Assembly (NCBI GenBank): GCA_900553695.1
Contig: USEM01000007.1
Span: 1 to 58,045 of the forward strand
Length of the DNA: 58,045 nucleotides
Direction of reading: 5' to 3'
DNA from: an uncultured Clostridium sp.
GTDB taxonomy: Bacteria > Bacillota > Clostridia > TANB77 > CAG-508
The stretch's first letter is position 1, and the number at the start of each line of letters is the position of its first letter. Below, piece after piece: positions 40,282-49,380 of the stretch. Both the position numbers and the translations under genes were made by a program. The notes beneath the pieces were generated by a model that was not told where the DNA came from, made no database searches, and saw only the letters and a program-made list of their open reading frames with translations.

Positions 40282-43200
40282 ATGCAAAAGAACATGTATG
40301 ATTTAACAAATCCGCAAAAGTCAATTTGGTATACAGAAGAATTTTTTAAAGGAACACCTATCGAAAATATCACTGGTTCTGTAATTATTCCTGAAAAAGT
40401 TAATTTTTCACTGTTAGCTGAAGCCATTAATATTTTCGTCTCTAAAAGCGATAGTTTTAGGCTTAAATTTTTCATTGAAAAAAATCAGGTCAAACAGTAT
40501 GTTGAAACATATACAAAGTTTGATGTTGAAATTATAGATGTTTTATCAGATGATGAACTTAGAAACGTTGAAAAAACTATTGTTTCAACTGCTTTTGATG
40601 TTTTAAATTCATTTCTTTTTAATTTTAAACTAGTTAAGTTTCCAGATAATCATGGTGGATTTATAATTAATATGCACCATTTAATTTCTGACGCTTGGAG
40701 TGCTGGTCTTGGTGCCTCTGAAATCATTAAGATTTATACTCGTCTAGTGAAAAAGGAGCCTATTGACGATATTACCTACCCTTCTTATATAGATTATATT
40801 ACTTCTGAAGAGAAATATTTGCAAAGTGATAAATATAATAAAGATAAATTATTTTGGAATGAAATGTTTCAAACAGTACCAGAAATTGCTTCAATTCCAA
40901 GTATTGGCTATTTCACAAAAAATAACATTGCTGGTAAATCCATAAGGAAACAATTTATTCTACCAAATGATTTAATACAAAAAATAAATGATTTTTGTAA
41001 AACCAATAAATTTTCTGCATTTAACTTTTTTATGGCCATTTTCTCAATTTATATTGGAAGAACCTCAAATTTAGATGAATTTGTTATTGGTTCGCCTATT
41101 TTAAATCGTGGAAACGTTAAAGAAAAGCATACTTCTGGTATGTTTATTAGTACTGTCCCTTTAAAAGTTAATATAGGAAATGACATATCATTTTCTGGGC
41201 TTGCAAGCAATATTTCATCAAATTTTTTTAGCATATTTAAACATCAAAAATATCCTTATTTATCTTTACTTGAAGATTTAAGGCATATTGATAGTACTAT
41301 TCCAAATTTGTATAATACTTTAATATCTTATCAAAATATTAGAAGTACAGCCCAAAGCTCTGAAACACCATATGATATAAATTGGATACCAAATAATTTT
41401 ACATCTGATAGCCTAGATATTCATATTTACGATATGAATGATACTGGAAACATGAATATCGCTTATGATTACCAAATAGTAAAATATTCAGATCAAGATA
41501 TTGAAAACATTCATAAGAGAATATTATTTATGATTGAACAAGTCTTTGAAAATGCTGATATTTTAGTGAAAGATTTAGATATTATTACACCTGATGAGAA
41601 AAATAGAATTTTAAATGATTTTAATAACCAAAAGCTTGAATATGATACAACTCAAAATATAAAAGAAGTTTTTGAAGCACAAGCTCAAAAAGCACCAAAT
41701 GATATTGCTGTTGTGTTTGATAATGATGCTCTATCTTACAAAGAATTAAATGAGAAAGCAAATTCTTTATCACATTACCTAATGAAGCATGATATAAAAA
41801 AGGGCGATATTGTGCCAGTTTTAATGAACCGTTCAACTGACCTTATTGTCTCAATGCTTGCAATTATCAAATGTGGAGCAATTTATCTACCTATTTCAAT
41901 AGAATATCCTACAGAAAGAATTGAGTATATTCTTGAAAATTGTAATGCAAAATTATTTATTACAACTAAAACAAATAATTTAATTAGCAATGATAAATTT
42001 GAAAAAATATTTTTAGATGATTTCAAATATTCAAGTAACTCTATTAAAAATCCTGAAGTTCAAATTTCTTCAAATGATGTACTTTATATAATTTACACTT
42101 CAGGTTCAACTGGAAACCCTAAAGGAGTTAAAGTTACTAACCAAAACCTTCATAATTTTGTTGCTAATTTCACAAATTATTTTGATGGCGTAGATGCCAG
42201 TGATAATTGCTTAGCTTCTACAAATATGGCTTTTGATGTTAGTATTTTCGAGTATTTTACAACTCTTCTAAACGGTGCAACACTTTATTTATATGAAGAA
42301 AACACTATTAATGATATATTCAAATACTGCAGAAGCATTGTAAGGAACAATATTACATTATTATATATTCCACCAAATATTTTGGAAGAAGTTTATGCTA
42401 TTTTATCAACTTATAGTTTTGTTCCAATTAAAAAGATATTAATTGGAGTTGAACCTATTGGTAGTGCTACAATGAAAAAATATTATAAATTCAACAAAAA
42501 TATGAAAATAATAAATGCCTATGGTCCTACAGAAACCACAATTTGTGCAACTGCAAATGTTCTAGATGAGTCTACTATAAAGAATTACAGAGTTATACCT
42601 ATTGGAAAACCTTTAGGCAATTTAAGGTTATTTATTTTAGATAAATATTTAAAGCCTATGCCAATATATACACCTGGAGAACTTTATATTACTGGAGATG
42701 GGGTTGGAAAAGGTTACTTAAATAATAAAGAACTTACAGAAAAAAGCTTTATTAAATTACCTGATGAACTTTCTTCTAAAATTGCCTATAAAACTGGCGA
42801 CCTTGCGAAATGGAATGACGATGGTACTATTAGCTTTATTGGAAGAAAAGATAACCAAGTTAAAATTAATGGTCACAGAATAGAACTTGGCGAAATTGAA
42901 AGCTGTATTTATAGATATCCAAATGTTGAAAAATGTGTTGTTACAATTGATAATAATCAAAAAATTATAGCATATTTTTCATCTGAAAAGCCTGTAAACA
43001 TTGCTGATTTAAAGGCATTTATGCAAAGAAAGCTTCCTACTTACTTTATACCAAATTTCTTTGTACCTGTTGAAAAATTCAAGCTAACTGCAAATGGAAA
43101 AGTAGATAGAAAAGCTCTTGCAAAAATAAAAATAAATACTGAAACCACATACGAACCACCTAAGACAGAATATCAAAAACAGTTAGCAGAAATTTTTGAA

Positions 43201-44622
43201 ACTGTTCTTGGAATTTCAAAAATAAGCATTACTGATAATTTCTTCGAAATTGGTGGAGATTCATTATCTGCAATTAAGCTTCAAATTGAGGCATTTAATA
43301 AAGGTTTAGATATATCTTATAAAGATATATTTAATTACCCAACAATTAAATTACTAGCTGAAAACACATCAAAATCAACTGATGAAGCACAACCTGAGCC
43401 AGAGGAAGTTTATGATTATTCATCAATTGATGAATTAATTGAGAAAAATGTAAATCCAAACAAAGCTAAAATGAAGAAAGATAAAGTAAAAAATATTCTT
43501 CTTACTGGTGCTACTGGCTACATGGGAAGCCATATTTTAGATAGTTTACTTAAACATACTAAAAGTAATATTTACTGTTTAGTACGTGCTAAAAACAATA
43601 ACGACCCACAAACAAGATTGCTTGATATTTTAAAATTTTACTTTGGTAATAAATATGATAAACTAATCTTCAAGAGAATCTTTGCTGTTGAAGGTGACGT
43701 TACAGATGCAAAACTTGGACTTAATGATTTGTATTATGAGGAACTTGGTCAAAGTATAGACTGCGTTATAAATTCAGCTGCAGTCGTTAAACACTACGGA
43801 AATTCTAGCGTGTTTAATGATACAAATATAGTAGGAACACAGAATCTGATTAACTTCTGCTTGAAATTCAATTGTAAGTTGATGCATCTATCAACCCTTA
43901 GCGTTTCAGGAAATATATTTGATAAAAAGCTTGAGGTTCAGCCAAGTGAAGTAGTTTCTTTTACTGAAAAGAATTTATACATTAATCAAGATTTATCAAA
44001 CATATATATAAAAACAAAATTCCTTGCTGAGAGATTAATTTTAGAAAACATTATAAAAAATAATTTAAATGCAAAAATTATTCGTCTTGGTAATATTACA
44101 AATAGATACTCTGATGGAGCTTTCCAAATAAACGTATCTGAGAATGCATTTTTAAATAGAATTCATTCTTTCATACAAATTGGCTATGTTCCAGAAAGTT
44201 TAAGAAATTACCCTATTGAATTTTCGCCAGTTGATGTATGTGCATTAGCAATAGTAAATTTAACAATTTATCAAAACCCATTTACTATTTTCCATGTATT
44301 TAATCAAAATTACATTACTTTTGAGCAGTTGGTTAAAGTGTTTAATACACTTCATGTTAAATTAGATTTTATAGATGATAAATTGTTCTCTCAAAAAGTT
44401 GAAGAATTATCTAATAACCCTGAAACTAAACATATAATTTCCGGTATTATTAATGATTTTTCAAGAGATAAACATATAAAATATGTGTCTAATATAGTAC
44501 TTTCAAATTCTTTTACAAATAATTACTTAAGGCGTATTCTATTTAGATGGCCAAAAATCAATGAAAAGTACTTGAGTAAATACGTGGTTTATTTAAAAAC
44601 CATAGGTTATATTAAATTTTAG
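40282..44622 (+). CDS. single-module nonribosomal peptide synthetase (C-A-T-R)
   Basis: 1446 residues. The condensation domain (1-430) has HHLISDAWS (about 131). The adenylation domain (about 450-950) has IYTSGSTGNPKGVK (about 603), NAYGPTETTICAT, YKTGDLAKW and NGKVDRKAL. The carrier domain has GGDSLSAIKL (Ser about 993). The terminal thioester-reductase domain (about 1070-1440) starts with LLTGATGYMGSHIL. Reductive release gives an aldehyde or alcohol. The first-position condensation domain suggests acylation of one amino acid or use of a separate donor. A-domain pocket residues read roughly D-V-F-Y-L-G-A-I-C, suggesting a non-polar residue, low confidence. The ATG at 40282 has AAAGGTGG upstream. 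A sensor kinase gene follows after 13 bases. No separate phosphopantetheinyl transferase is in the window. Confidence 0.93.
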   Translation: MQKNMYDLTNPQKSIWYTEEFFKGTPIENITGSVIIPEKVNFSLLAEAINIFVSKSDSFRLKFFIEKNQVKQYVETYTKFDVEIIDVLSDDELRNVEKTIVSTAFDVLNSFLFNFKLVKFPDNHGGFIINMHHLISDAWSAGLGASEIIKIYTRLVKKEPIDDITYPSYIDYITSEEKYLQSDKYNKDKLFWNEMFQTVPEIASIPSIGYFTKNNIAGKSIRKQFILPNDLIQKINDFCKTNKFSAFNFFMAIFSIYIGRTSNLDEFVIGSPILNRGNVKEKHTSGMFISTVPLKVNIGNDISFSGLASNISSNFFSIFKHQKYPYLSLLEDLRHIDSTIPNLYNTLISYQNIRSTAQSSETPYDINWIPNNFTSDSLDIHIYDMNDTGNMNIAYDYQIVKYSDQDIENIHKRILFMIEQVFENADILVKDLDIITPDEKNRILNDFNNQKLEYDTTQNIKEVFEAQAQKAPNDIAVVFDNDALSYKELNEKANSLSHYLMKHDIKKGDIVPVLMNRSTDLIVSMLAIIKCGAIYLPISIEYPTERIEYILENCNAKLFITTKTNNLISNDKFEKIFLDDFKYSSNSIKNPEVQISSNDVLYIIYTSGSTGNPKGVKVTNQNLHNFVANFTNYFDGVDASDNCLASTNMAFDVSIFEYFTTLLNGATLYLYEENTINDIFKYCRSIVRNNITLLYIPPNILEEVYAILSTYSFVPIKKILIGVEPIGSATMKKYYKFNKNMKIINAYGPTETTICATANVLDESTIKNYRVIPIGKPLGNLRLFILDKYLKPMPIYTPGELYITGDGVGKGYLNNKELTEKSFIKLPDELSSKIAYKTGDLAKWNDDGTISFIGRKDNQVKINGHRIELGEIESCIYRYPNVEKCVVTIDNNQKIIAYFSSEKPVNIADLKAFMQRKLPTYFIPNFFVPVEKFKLTANGKVDRKALAKIKINTETTYEPPKTEYQKQLAEIFETVLGISKISITDNFFEIGGDSLSAIKLQIEAFNKGLDISYKDIFNYPTIKLLAENTSKSTDEAQPEPEEVYDYSSIDELIEKNVNPNKAKMKKDKVKNILLTGATGYMGSHILDSLLKHTKSNIYCLVRAKNNNDPQTRLLDILKFYFGNKYDKLIFKRIFAVEGDVTDAKLGLNDLYYEELGQSIDCVINSAAVVKHYGNSSVFNDTNIVGTQNLINFCLKFNCKLMHLSTLSVSGNIFDKKLEVQPSEVVSFTEKNLYINQDLSNIYIKTKFLAERLILENIIKNNLNAKIIRLGNITNRYSDGAFQINVSENAFLNRIHSFIQIGYVPESLRNYPIEFSPVDVCALAIVNLTIYQNPFTIFHVFNQNYITFEQLVKVFNTLHVKLDFIDDKLFSQKVEELSNNPETKHIISGIINDFSRDKHIKYVSNIVLSNSFTNNYLRRILFRWPKINEKYLSKYVVYLKTIGYIKF

Positions 44623-44635
44623 GAGGTTTAAAATT

Positions 44636-46459
44636 ATGCTTGCAAGTGTTCAAATATTATCTGGTCTTGTAATATCTGCCTTATTAATATTAGCATTACT
44701 TATCTTTATGAAGAAGCAAACAAGACAAACAAATTTAAAAAAATCATTTGTTTTTACTTTATTTTGTTTGCTAATCTGTACTTCTGGTTTGATTTCACAG
44801 ATATTACTTAGTAAACCTTTAAATATTTCTCCAATATATTTTGATTATTTTGTATATATTGGAACATGCTTTTTACCAGTTGCTTTTTTGATTATGAGTT
44901 TAAAATTTACAAAACCCGCATCTGGAGTAAACACAAAGAAATTAGCCCTTTCACTTTCCATTATACCTATTTTATGCTTAATAGGTTTATGGACAAATGA
45001 CTTTCATCATTTATTTTATATTAAATACTCAATATTCCTTTCAGAAGGAGTTTATGGACCGTTGTTTTATATAACTAGCCTTTATACATATTCTCTTTTT
45101 GGAATTGCCTTAATTTATTTAGCAATTTACAGTATTAAAAACATTAAATATTATTTTTGGCAATCACTATTTATATTTATTGGTGCACTAGTTCCTATTG
45201 TAGTAAATTTACTTGGAGTTGTTGGTATATTTAATCTATCTATCTATATTACTCCTATGTGCTTTTCTATTACTGTACTTTGCTTTGCCTTATCTATTTT
45301 CAAATTTGGATTTTTAAAAATTACACCTATTGCACTTAAGAAAATAGTAAATAGAATTTCAGATTCATATATTGTAATAAACAGCGATATAAACGTTATA
45401 GATTTTAATGAGCCTTTATTAAAAACCTTTAAATTATCTGCAGATGAAATTATGGGGAAAAGTTTATTTGAAATTGATCGTTTTTCAAAAAATGTTCCAA
45501 CATCAGTAAAAAAGAAGGTTGAACATGCAATTCAAAAAACAAAATCTGATGATTCTACTATCATTATTGATGAGTTTTTTGAATCACTTGATAAATATTT
45601 TCATATTGAAATAAATAGAATAACAGAAGGTAATAACTTCCTTGGAACACTTCTTCTTTTCAAAGATGTTACACAACACAAACACGATTTACAAACTATA
45701 AAAAACAACCAAGAAATCTTGATAGAAAGAGAACGTTTGGCAACTCTTGGTCAAATGATTGGAGGAATAGCTCACAACTTAAAAACTCCTATAATGTCTA
45801 TATCTGGTGCAGCTGAAGGAATACTTGATTTGGTAAATGAATATAGAGAATCTATTGGAGACCCAGAAGTTACTATTGAAGACCACAAAGATATTGCAAA
45901 TGATATGGAAGAATGGATAAAAAAAATTCAAACACATCTTTCTTATATGTCTGATGTAATTACAACTGTTAAAGGACAAGCTGTTGCATTTTCTGATAAT
46001 GCTTCATTTACAAGCTTTACTCTTGATGATTTAATTAGACAAGTAAATATTTTAATGAAACATGAACTTAGTCATGCTCTTGTTGAATTGCAAGAAACCT
46101 TAGAACTACCTGCTGATACTGTTGTTAAAGGAAATATTAATAGTTTAGTACAAGTATTAAATAACATCATTTCAAATGCAATTCAAGCTTATGATGGTAA
46201 AGCTGGTGAAAAAATTGTATTGGATATTTACAAAGAAAATAATTTACTTGTAATTAAAATTCAAGATTTTGCAGGAGGAATTCCAGATTCAGTAAAGGCT
46301 AAACTATTTAAGGAAATGGCTACAACTAAAGGAAAGAACGGAACTGGACTTGGTTTATTCATGTCTTACTCTAATATTAAAGCTCATTTCAATGGTAATA
46401 TACGTTTTGAAACTAAGAAAAATAAAGGAACAACATTCTATATTGAAATACCTACATAG
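44636..46459 (+). CDS. sensor histidine kinase with 7TM input domain and PAS
   Basis: 607 residues. Seven or eight hydrophobic helices (about 5-230) form an N-terminal 7TM-type sensor. A PAS domain follows (about 240-345; SDSYIVINSDINVIDFNEPL), then a HisKA box LGQMIGGIAHNLKTPIMSIS (His about 382) and an ATPase domain with NNIISNAIQAY, DFAGGIPD and GTGLGLFMSYSN. There is no receiver domain and no response regulator gene next to it. It is cotranscribed with the peptide synthetase (AGGAGG site within the 13-base gap), so the synthetase product is a candidate ligand. It is a different type from the kinase at 5647-7530. Confidence 0.9.
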   Translation: MLASVQILSGLVISALLILALLIFMKKQTRQTNLKKSFVFTLFCLLICTSGLISQILLSKPLNISPIYFDYFVYIGTCFLPVAFLIMSLKFTKPASGVNTKKLALSLSIIPILCLIGLWTNDFHHLFYIKYSIFLSEGVYGPLFYITSLYTYSLFGIALIYLAIYSIKNIKYYFWQSLFIFIGALVPIVVNLLGVVGIFNLSIYITPMCFSITVLCFALSIFKFGFLKITPIALKKIVNRISDSYIVINSDINVIDFNEPLLKTFKLSADEIMGKSLFEIDRFSKNVPTSVKKKVEHAIQKTKSDDSTIIIDEFFESLDKYFHIEINRITEGNNFLGTLLLFKDVTQHKHDLQTIKNNQEILIERERLATLGQMIGGIAHNLKTPIMSISGAAEGILDLVNEYRESIGDPEVTIEDHKDIANDMEEWIKKIQTHLSYMSDVITTVKGQAVAFSDNASFTSFTLDDLIRQVNILMKHELSHALVELQETLELPADTVVKGNINSLVQVLNNIISNAIQAYDGKAGEKIVLDIYKENNLLVIKIQDFAGGIPDSVKAKLFKEMATTKGKNGTGLGLFMSYSNIKAHFNGNIRFETKKNKGTTFYIEIPT

Positions 46460-46470
46460 ACTATATGAAT

Positions 46471-46498
46471 AAAGGAACGGTTTAAACCGTTCCTTTTA
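46471..46498. terminator. bidirectional terminator between kinase and VirD4-like gene
   Basis: AAAGGAACGGTTT (46471-46483) and AAACCGTTCCTTT form a perfect palindrome, followed by TTATTTTATT on the plus strand. Confidence 0.85.
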
Positions 46499-46500
46499 TT

Positions 46501-48518
46501 TTATTCATTATCATCAAATGCTCCAAATAATTCATCAAATTTTGCTTCTAACTCCTTTTGTAAATCATATGTATCATTTGATTTATCCTCTTGTTTTGGA
46601 GCTTCTGTTGGTGTCTCTTGTTTTGGTTCTTCTACTCCTTCAAATAAATTATCTAATGTTTCATTAGGTGTATTAGCAGGAGCCGGAATTGGCTCTTTTG
46701 GCTTATTTGCAGGTGTTTCTTCAAATAAATCATCTAATGATTCTATTTTTGTATCAACTTCTTTTTCATCTACTTTTTCTTCTACATATGGGTTATACGG
46801 ATTATATTTTCTCCAATTTCCTCTATCAATTGGTGGAACTGAATTATGGCTACATGCATATTTTTGTACCAATTTTTCTGTATTATATTTGAAGTAATAG
46901 TATTTAGGTGCTTTAATTGGTTTTATTCCTTTTTCTAGGATAATACATAAGTCATTGTCTAGTCTTCTTAATTCATCTGGTGTCATTAATGCTCTTGCCA
47001 TAATTTGGTCTGACTTGTTATATCCCTGTCTCCACATGTTTTTATCTTTATTTACAGACCAGCTCTCATGAGCAATTGTTTTTTCTCCAAGCTCTTTAGA
47101 GAAGTATTCAACTGTTTTTTGTGAGTTACTTCCTAAAAATATTGTTGTATCACAGTTACCAATAATTGTTTCATGCGATTTTTCATATACTGCCTCTAAT
47201 TGGTCTAAGTTCTGTAATATAACACTAAATGATATTTTTCTACTTCTTGATGTTGATATCTTTTTATCAAAATCTGGTATTTTACCAATGTTAGCAAACT
47301 CGTCTAATATAAAATATGTTGGTTGTGGCAAAGCTCCTCCACTCTTATCAGCAAAATCATATAATCTTTGTATCATCTGTGAGAAGAATATTGTAAGCAA
47401 GAAATCATATGCTGCATGTGTATCTGATGATATTACATATACCGCAGTTTTTCTTCTACCTATATCTTCAAAGTTTATTGTATTTGTTGATGTAAGTTCT
47501 GCAATTTCCTTTGAATCGAACTTACCTAATTTTGATTGCAATGTACTTAGAATTGATCCATATGTTTTTTCTGGTGCAATTTCTATAGATTTATAATTCA
47601 TTCTTGCTGGGTGGTCATATGGCAATTGGTTCATAAGTTCTGTAAGTAGGTTTCCACCACCATTACTATTAGCAGCCCTTACTAGTTCTGCACAACTTGC
47701 TAAGTTTTGTTCTTCTTCTGGTCTTGTTGCTAGCAAATAATATATTAATGCTTTTAAAAGCATTTCAGCCATGTCATCCCAATATGGATCTGATGAGCCG
47801 CCTTCAACTTTTTGTCCCTTTACTATTGTATTTGCAATAACGTCAACATCAATTTCGCTTTCAATGTGCATTAATGGATTATATCCATCACTATTTTTAG
47901 GATTTACTAGGTTTAGTATTTTAATGTCATAACCTTGTTCTCTTAAATATCCTGCTGTTTTATCATATAGTTCACCTTTTGGATCTGTAAATACATATGA
48001 ACCTAAAAGTTGATATGCATTTGGAATAACATATGATGCAGATTTACCAGAACCAGAACCGTCCAACAACTAATACGTTAACGTTTCCTCTTTTATCTAC
48101 TGGCAAATAATGTTTTTCTGCAAGTAATATTCCCTTATTCTTGCTAAGTACAGAATATTCTTCACCATTTGCCCAATCACTTGAACCATGTTCTATATCT
48201 GCATAATCATGTTTTGGCATTGTTTTTATTAATCCAACTATCGCAAAACCTAGTATTAATATTCCAATCCATAGCTCACATTTTAGGTAATTACCAATAT
48301 ATTCTTCTGAAAATGCCTTTCCTAAATTTCCGTCCTATATCACCTATATTACTATTCATTAGGGTTTCAATAAAACTACCATTTCCTTTTTCAACTGCCT
48401 CAACCCAGCTAATACTTACAGGCGCAATTAATACTATGGATAGTACAACCCATAGTATTATAGCAATTATGAAAACAGATTTGCATTTTTTTAGTGCATA
48501 ACTTATTTTATTTCCCAT
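46501..48518 (-). CDS. VirD4/TraG-type coupling ATPase, full length via two CGG +1 recodings
   Basis: Type IV coupling proteins pump DNA or protein substrates into a secretion channel. Two N-terminal membrane segments flank a short outer loop; the ATPase has Walker A GGSGSGKSASYV, DPKGELYDKTAGYL and Walker B YFILDEFANIGKIPDF. The C-terminal tail is acidic and proline-rich with repeated PKQE/DNLFE segments. The frame breaks at CGG 48332-48330 and CGG 48061-48059; skipping each C gives GDIG-GNLGKAF and VLVVG-GSGSGKS, for 671 residues. The second site creates the Walker A itself. It is the last gene of a three-gene operon with 48543-48689 and 48704-49267. No relaxase or VirB4 gene is in the window. 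Confidence 0.85.
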
Positions 48519-48542
48519 TTCTTATCACCTATTCTTTGGTTT

Positions 48543-48689
48543 TTATTTTTCAACTTCTTCTACTTCTTTTACCTTTTCAGTTGTAACTGCATCTAAAACA
48601 AGCTTTTTGTTTTCTGGTAATGCTCTAAGTTTTGCAGCACTTTTTAATCTTTTTGGTTGAGAAATAGGATCAAATTCTTCAATTCCCAT
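48543..48689 (-). CDS. small hypothetical protein in the VirD4 operon
   Basis: 48 residues: MGIEEFDPISQPKRLKSAAK at the start and a highly charged end with repeated KEVEE. A clean AAGGAGG site lies nine bases before the ATG at 48689, and the gene sits 14 bases after the preceding gene and 24 before the VirD4-like start, so it is very likely real. There is no membrane segment. It might be a small partner of the coupling ATPase; nothing more can be said. Confidence 0.75.
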   Translation of the reverse strand: MGIEEFDPISQPKRLKSAAKLRALPENKKLVLDAVTTEKVKEVEEVEK

Positions 48690-48703
48690 TATCAACTACC
48701 TCC

Positions 48704-49267
48704 TTACTTTTTAAATACTGGGCTACCACCCACTAAGATATAATCATCATCATCGCCTTGTCTTATTTCAAAAGCGAAATAATTCTTATGTGCTTTTAAT
48801 TTACATTTTCCTTTAACTTCATTTGTTGTTTCGTCAAAGTATAAAACTGGTTTAACTTCTTCTACGGTGTCTAAGTCTATTATTGTTATAGGTCTTTTTA
48901 AATTAGGTGTATATGTGAAATCTTTAACCTCTGTGTCTTGGTCTTCATAGTATTTTTTAAAGTTAAATGGAAGTGGAGCTTTTTCAATGATAACTTTGTC
49001 TCCATCTAATACACCATTATTAATAACAACTTTATCTTTACCAAATGAAAATATAGCTAATCTATTTCCCTCTGGTTTTGGTTTATCTATGTAAAAAGTT
49101 TTTCTGATTTTTTCTCCAACATATTCTTCTGTACTGTCTAATCTTTGAATTGTAAACTTTGGAGAATTCTTTTCAAATTCCTTTTCTGTTTTACTAACTT
49201 CGTATACTACTGTTCTAACATTTTGTGGATCTGTAATACTAAAATGCTTTCCTTCAAAATTTTCCAT
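48704..49267 (-). CDS. hypothetical protein, first gene of the VirD4 operon
   Basis: 187 residues, not recognised. The sequence alternates short beta-like strands with charged loops (VRTVVYEVSKTEKEF, YVGEKIRKTFYIDKP, RPITIIDLDTVEEVKPVLYF, and an acidic end with RQGDDDDYILVGG). There is no signal peptide or membrane segment. Operon position suggests it could be a substrate or accessory factor of the VirD4-like ATPase. GAGAGGTG precedes the ATG. Confidence 0.8.
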   Translation of the reverse strand: MENFEGKHFSITDPQNVRTVVYEVSKTEKEFEKNSPKFTIQRLDSTEEYVGEKIRKTFYIDKPKPEGNRLAIFSFGKDKVVINNGVLDGDKVIIEKAPLPFNFKKYYEDQDTEVKDFTYTPNLKRPITIIDLDTVEEVKPVLYFDETTNEVKGKCKLKAHKNYFAFEIRQGDDDDYILVGGSPVFKK

Positions 49268-49380
49268 TTAAATAGCACCTCTCTTATAATTTTTTATGCT
49301 ACTTGTCCTATGTATAATTACATATAAATTATACTATAAAACAAGGCACTTTGTCAACATTTGGCATTATTTTATGTAAA

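Noticed and set aside
40282..44622. Naming the amino acid used by the synthetase
   Set aside because: The pocket residues read by eye do not match a known code closely enough; only a non-polar preference is suggested.
4865..48332. Sequencing or assembly error inserting C before GG
   Set aside because: It cannot be ruled out without reads, but all nine fall at the same codon phase, and GG pairs in the other two phases never show an inserted C. I kept it as the main test of the claim, not as the preferred explanation.
11562..48518. Calling the six interrupted genes pseudogenes
   Set aside because: All nine breaks are the same single C before GGN at a codon boundary; no other stops, deletions or frame changes are seen in these genes, and their motifs are intact. 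Random decay would not give one type of lesion.
46501..49267. Integrative conjugative element around the VirD4-like gene
   Set aside because: No relaxase, integrase, VirB4 or flanking repeats are visible; neighbours are housekeeping genes.
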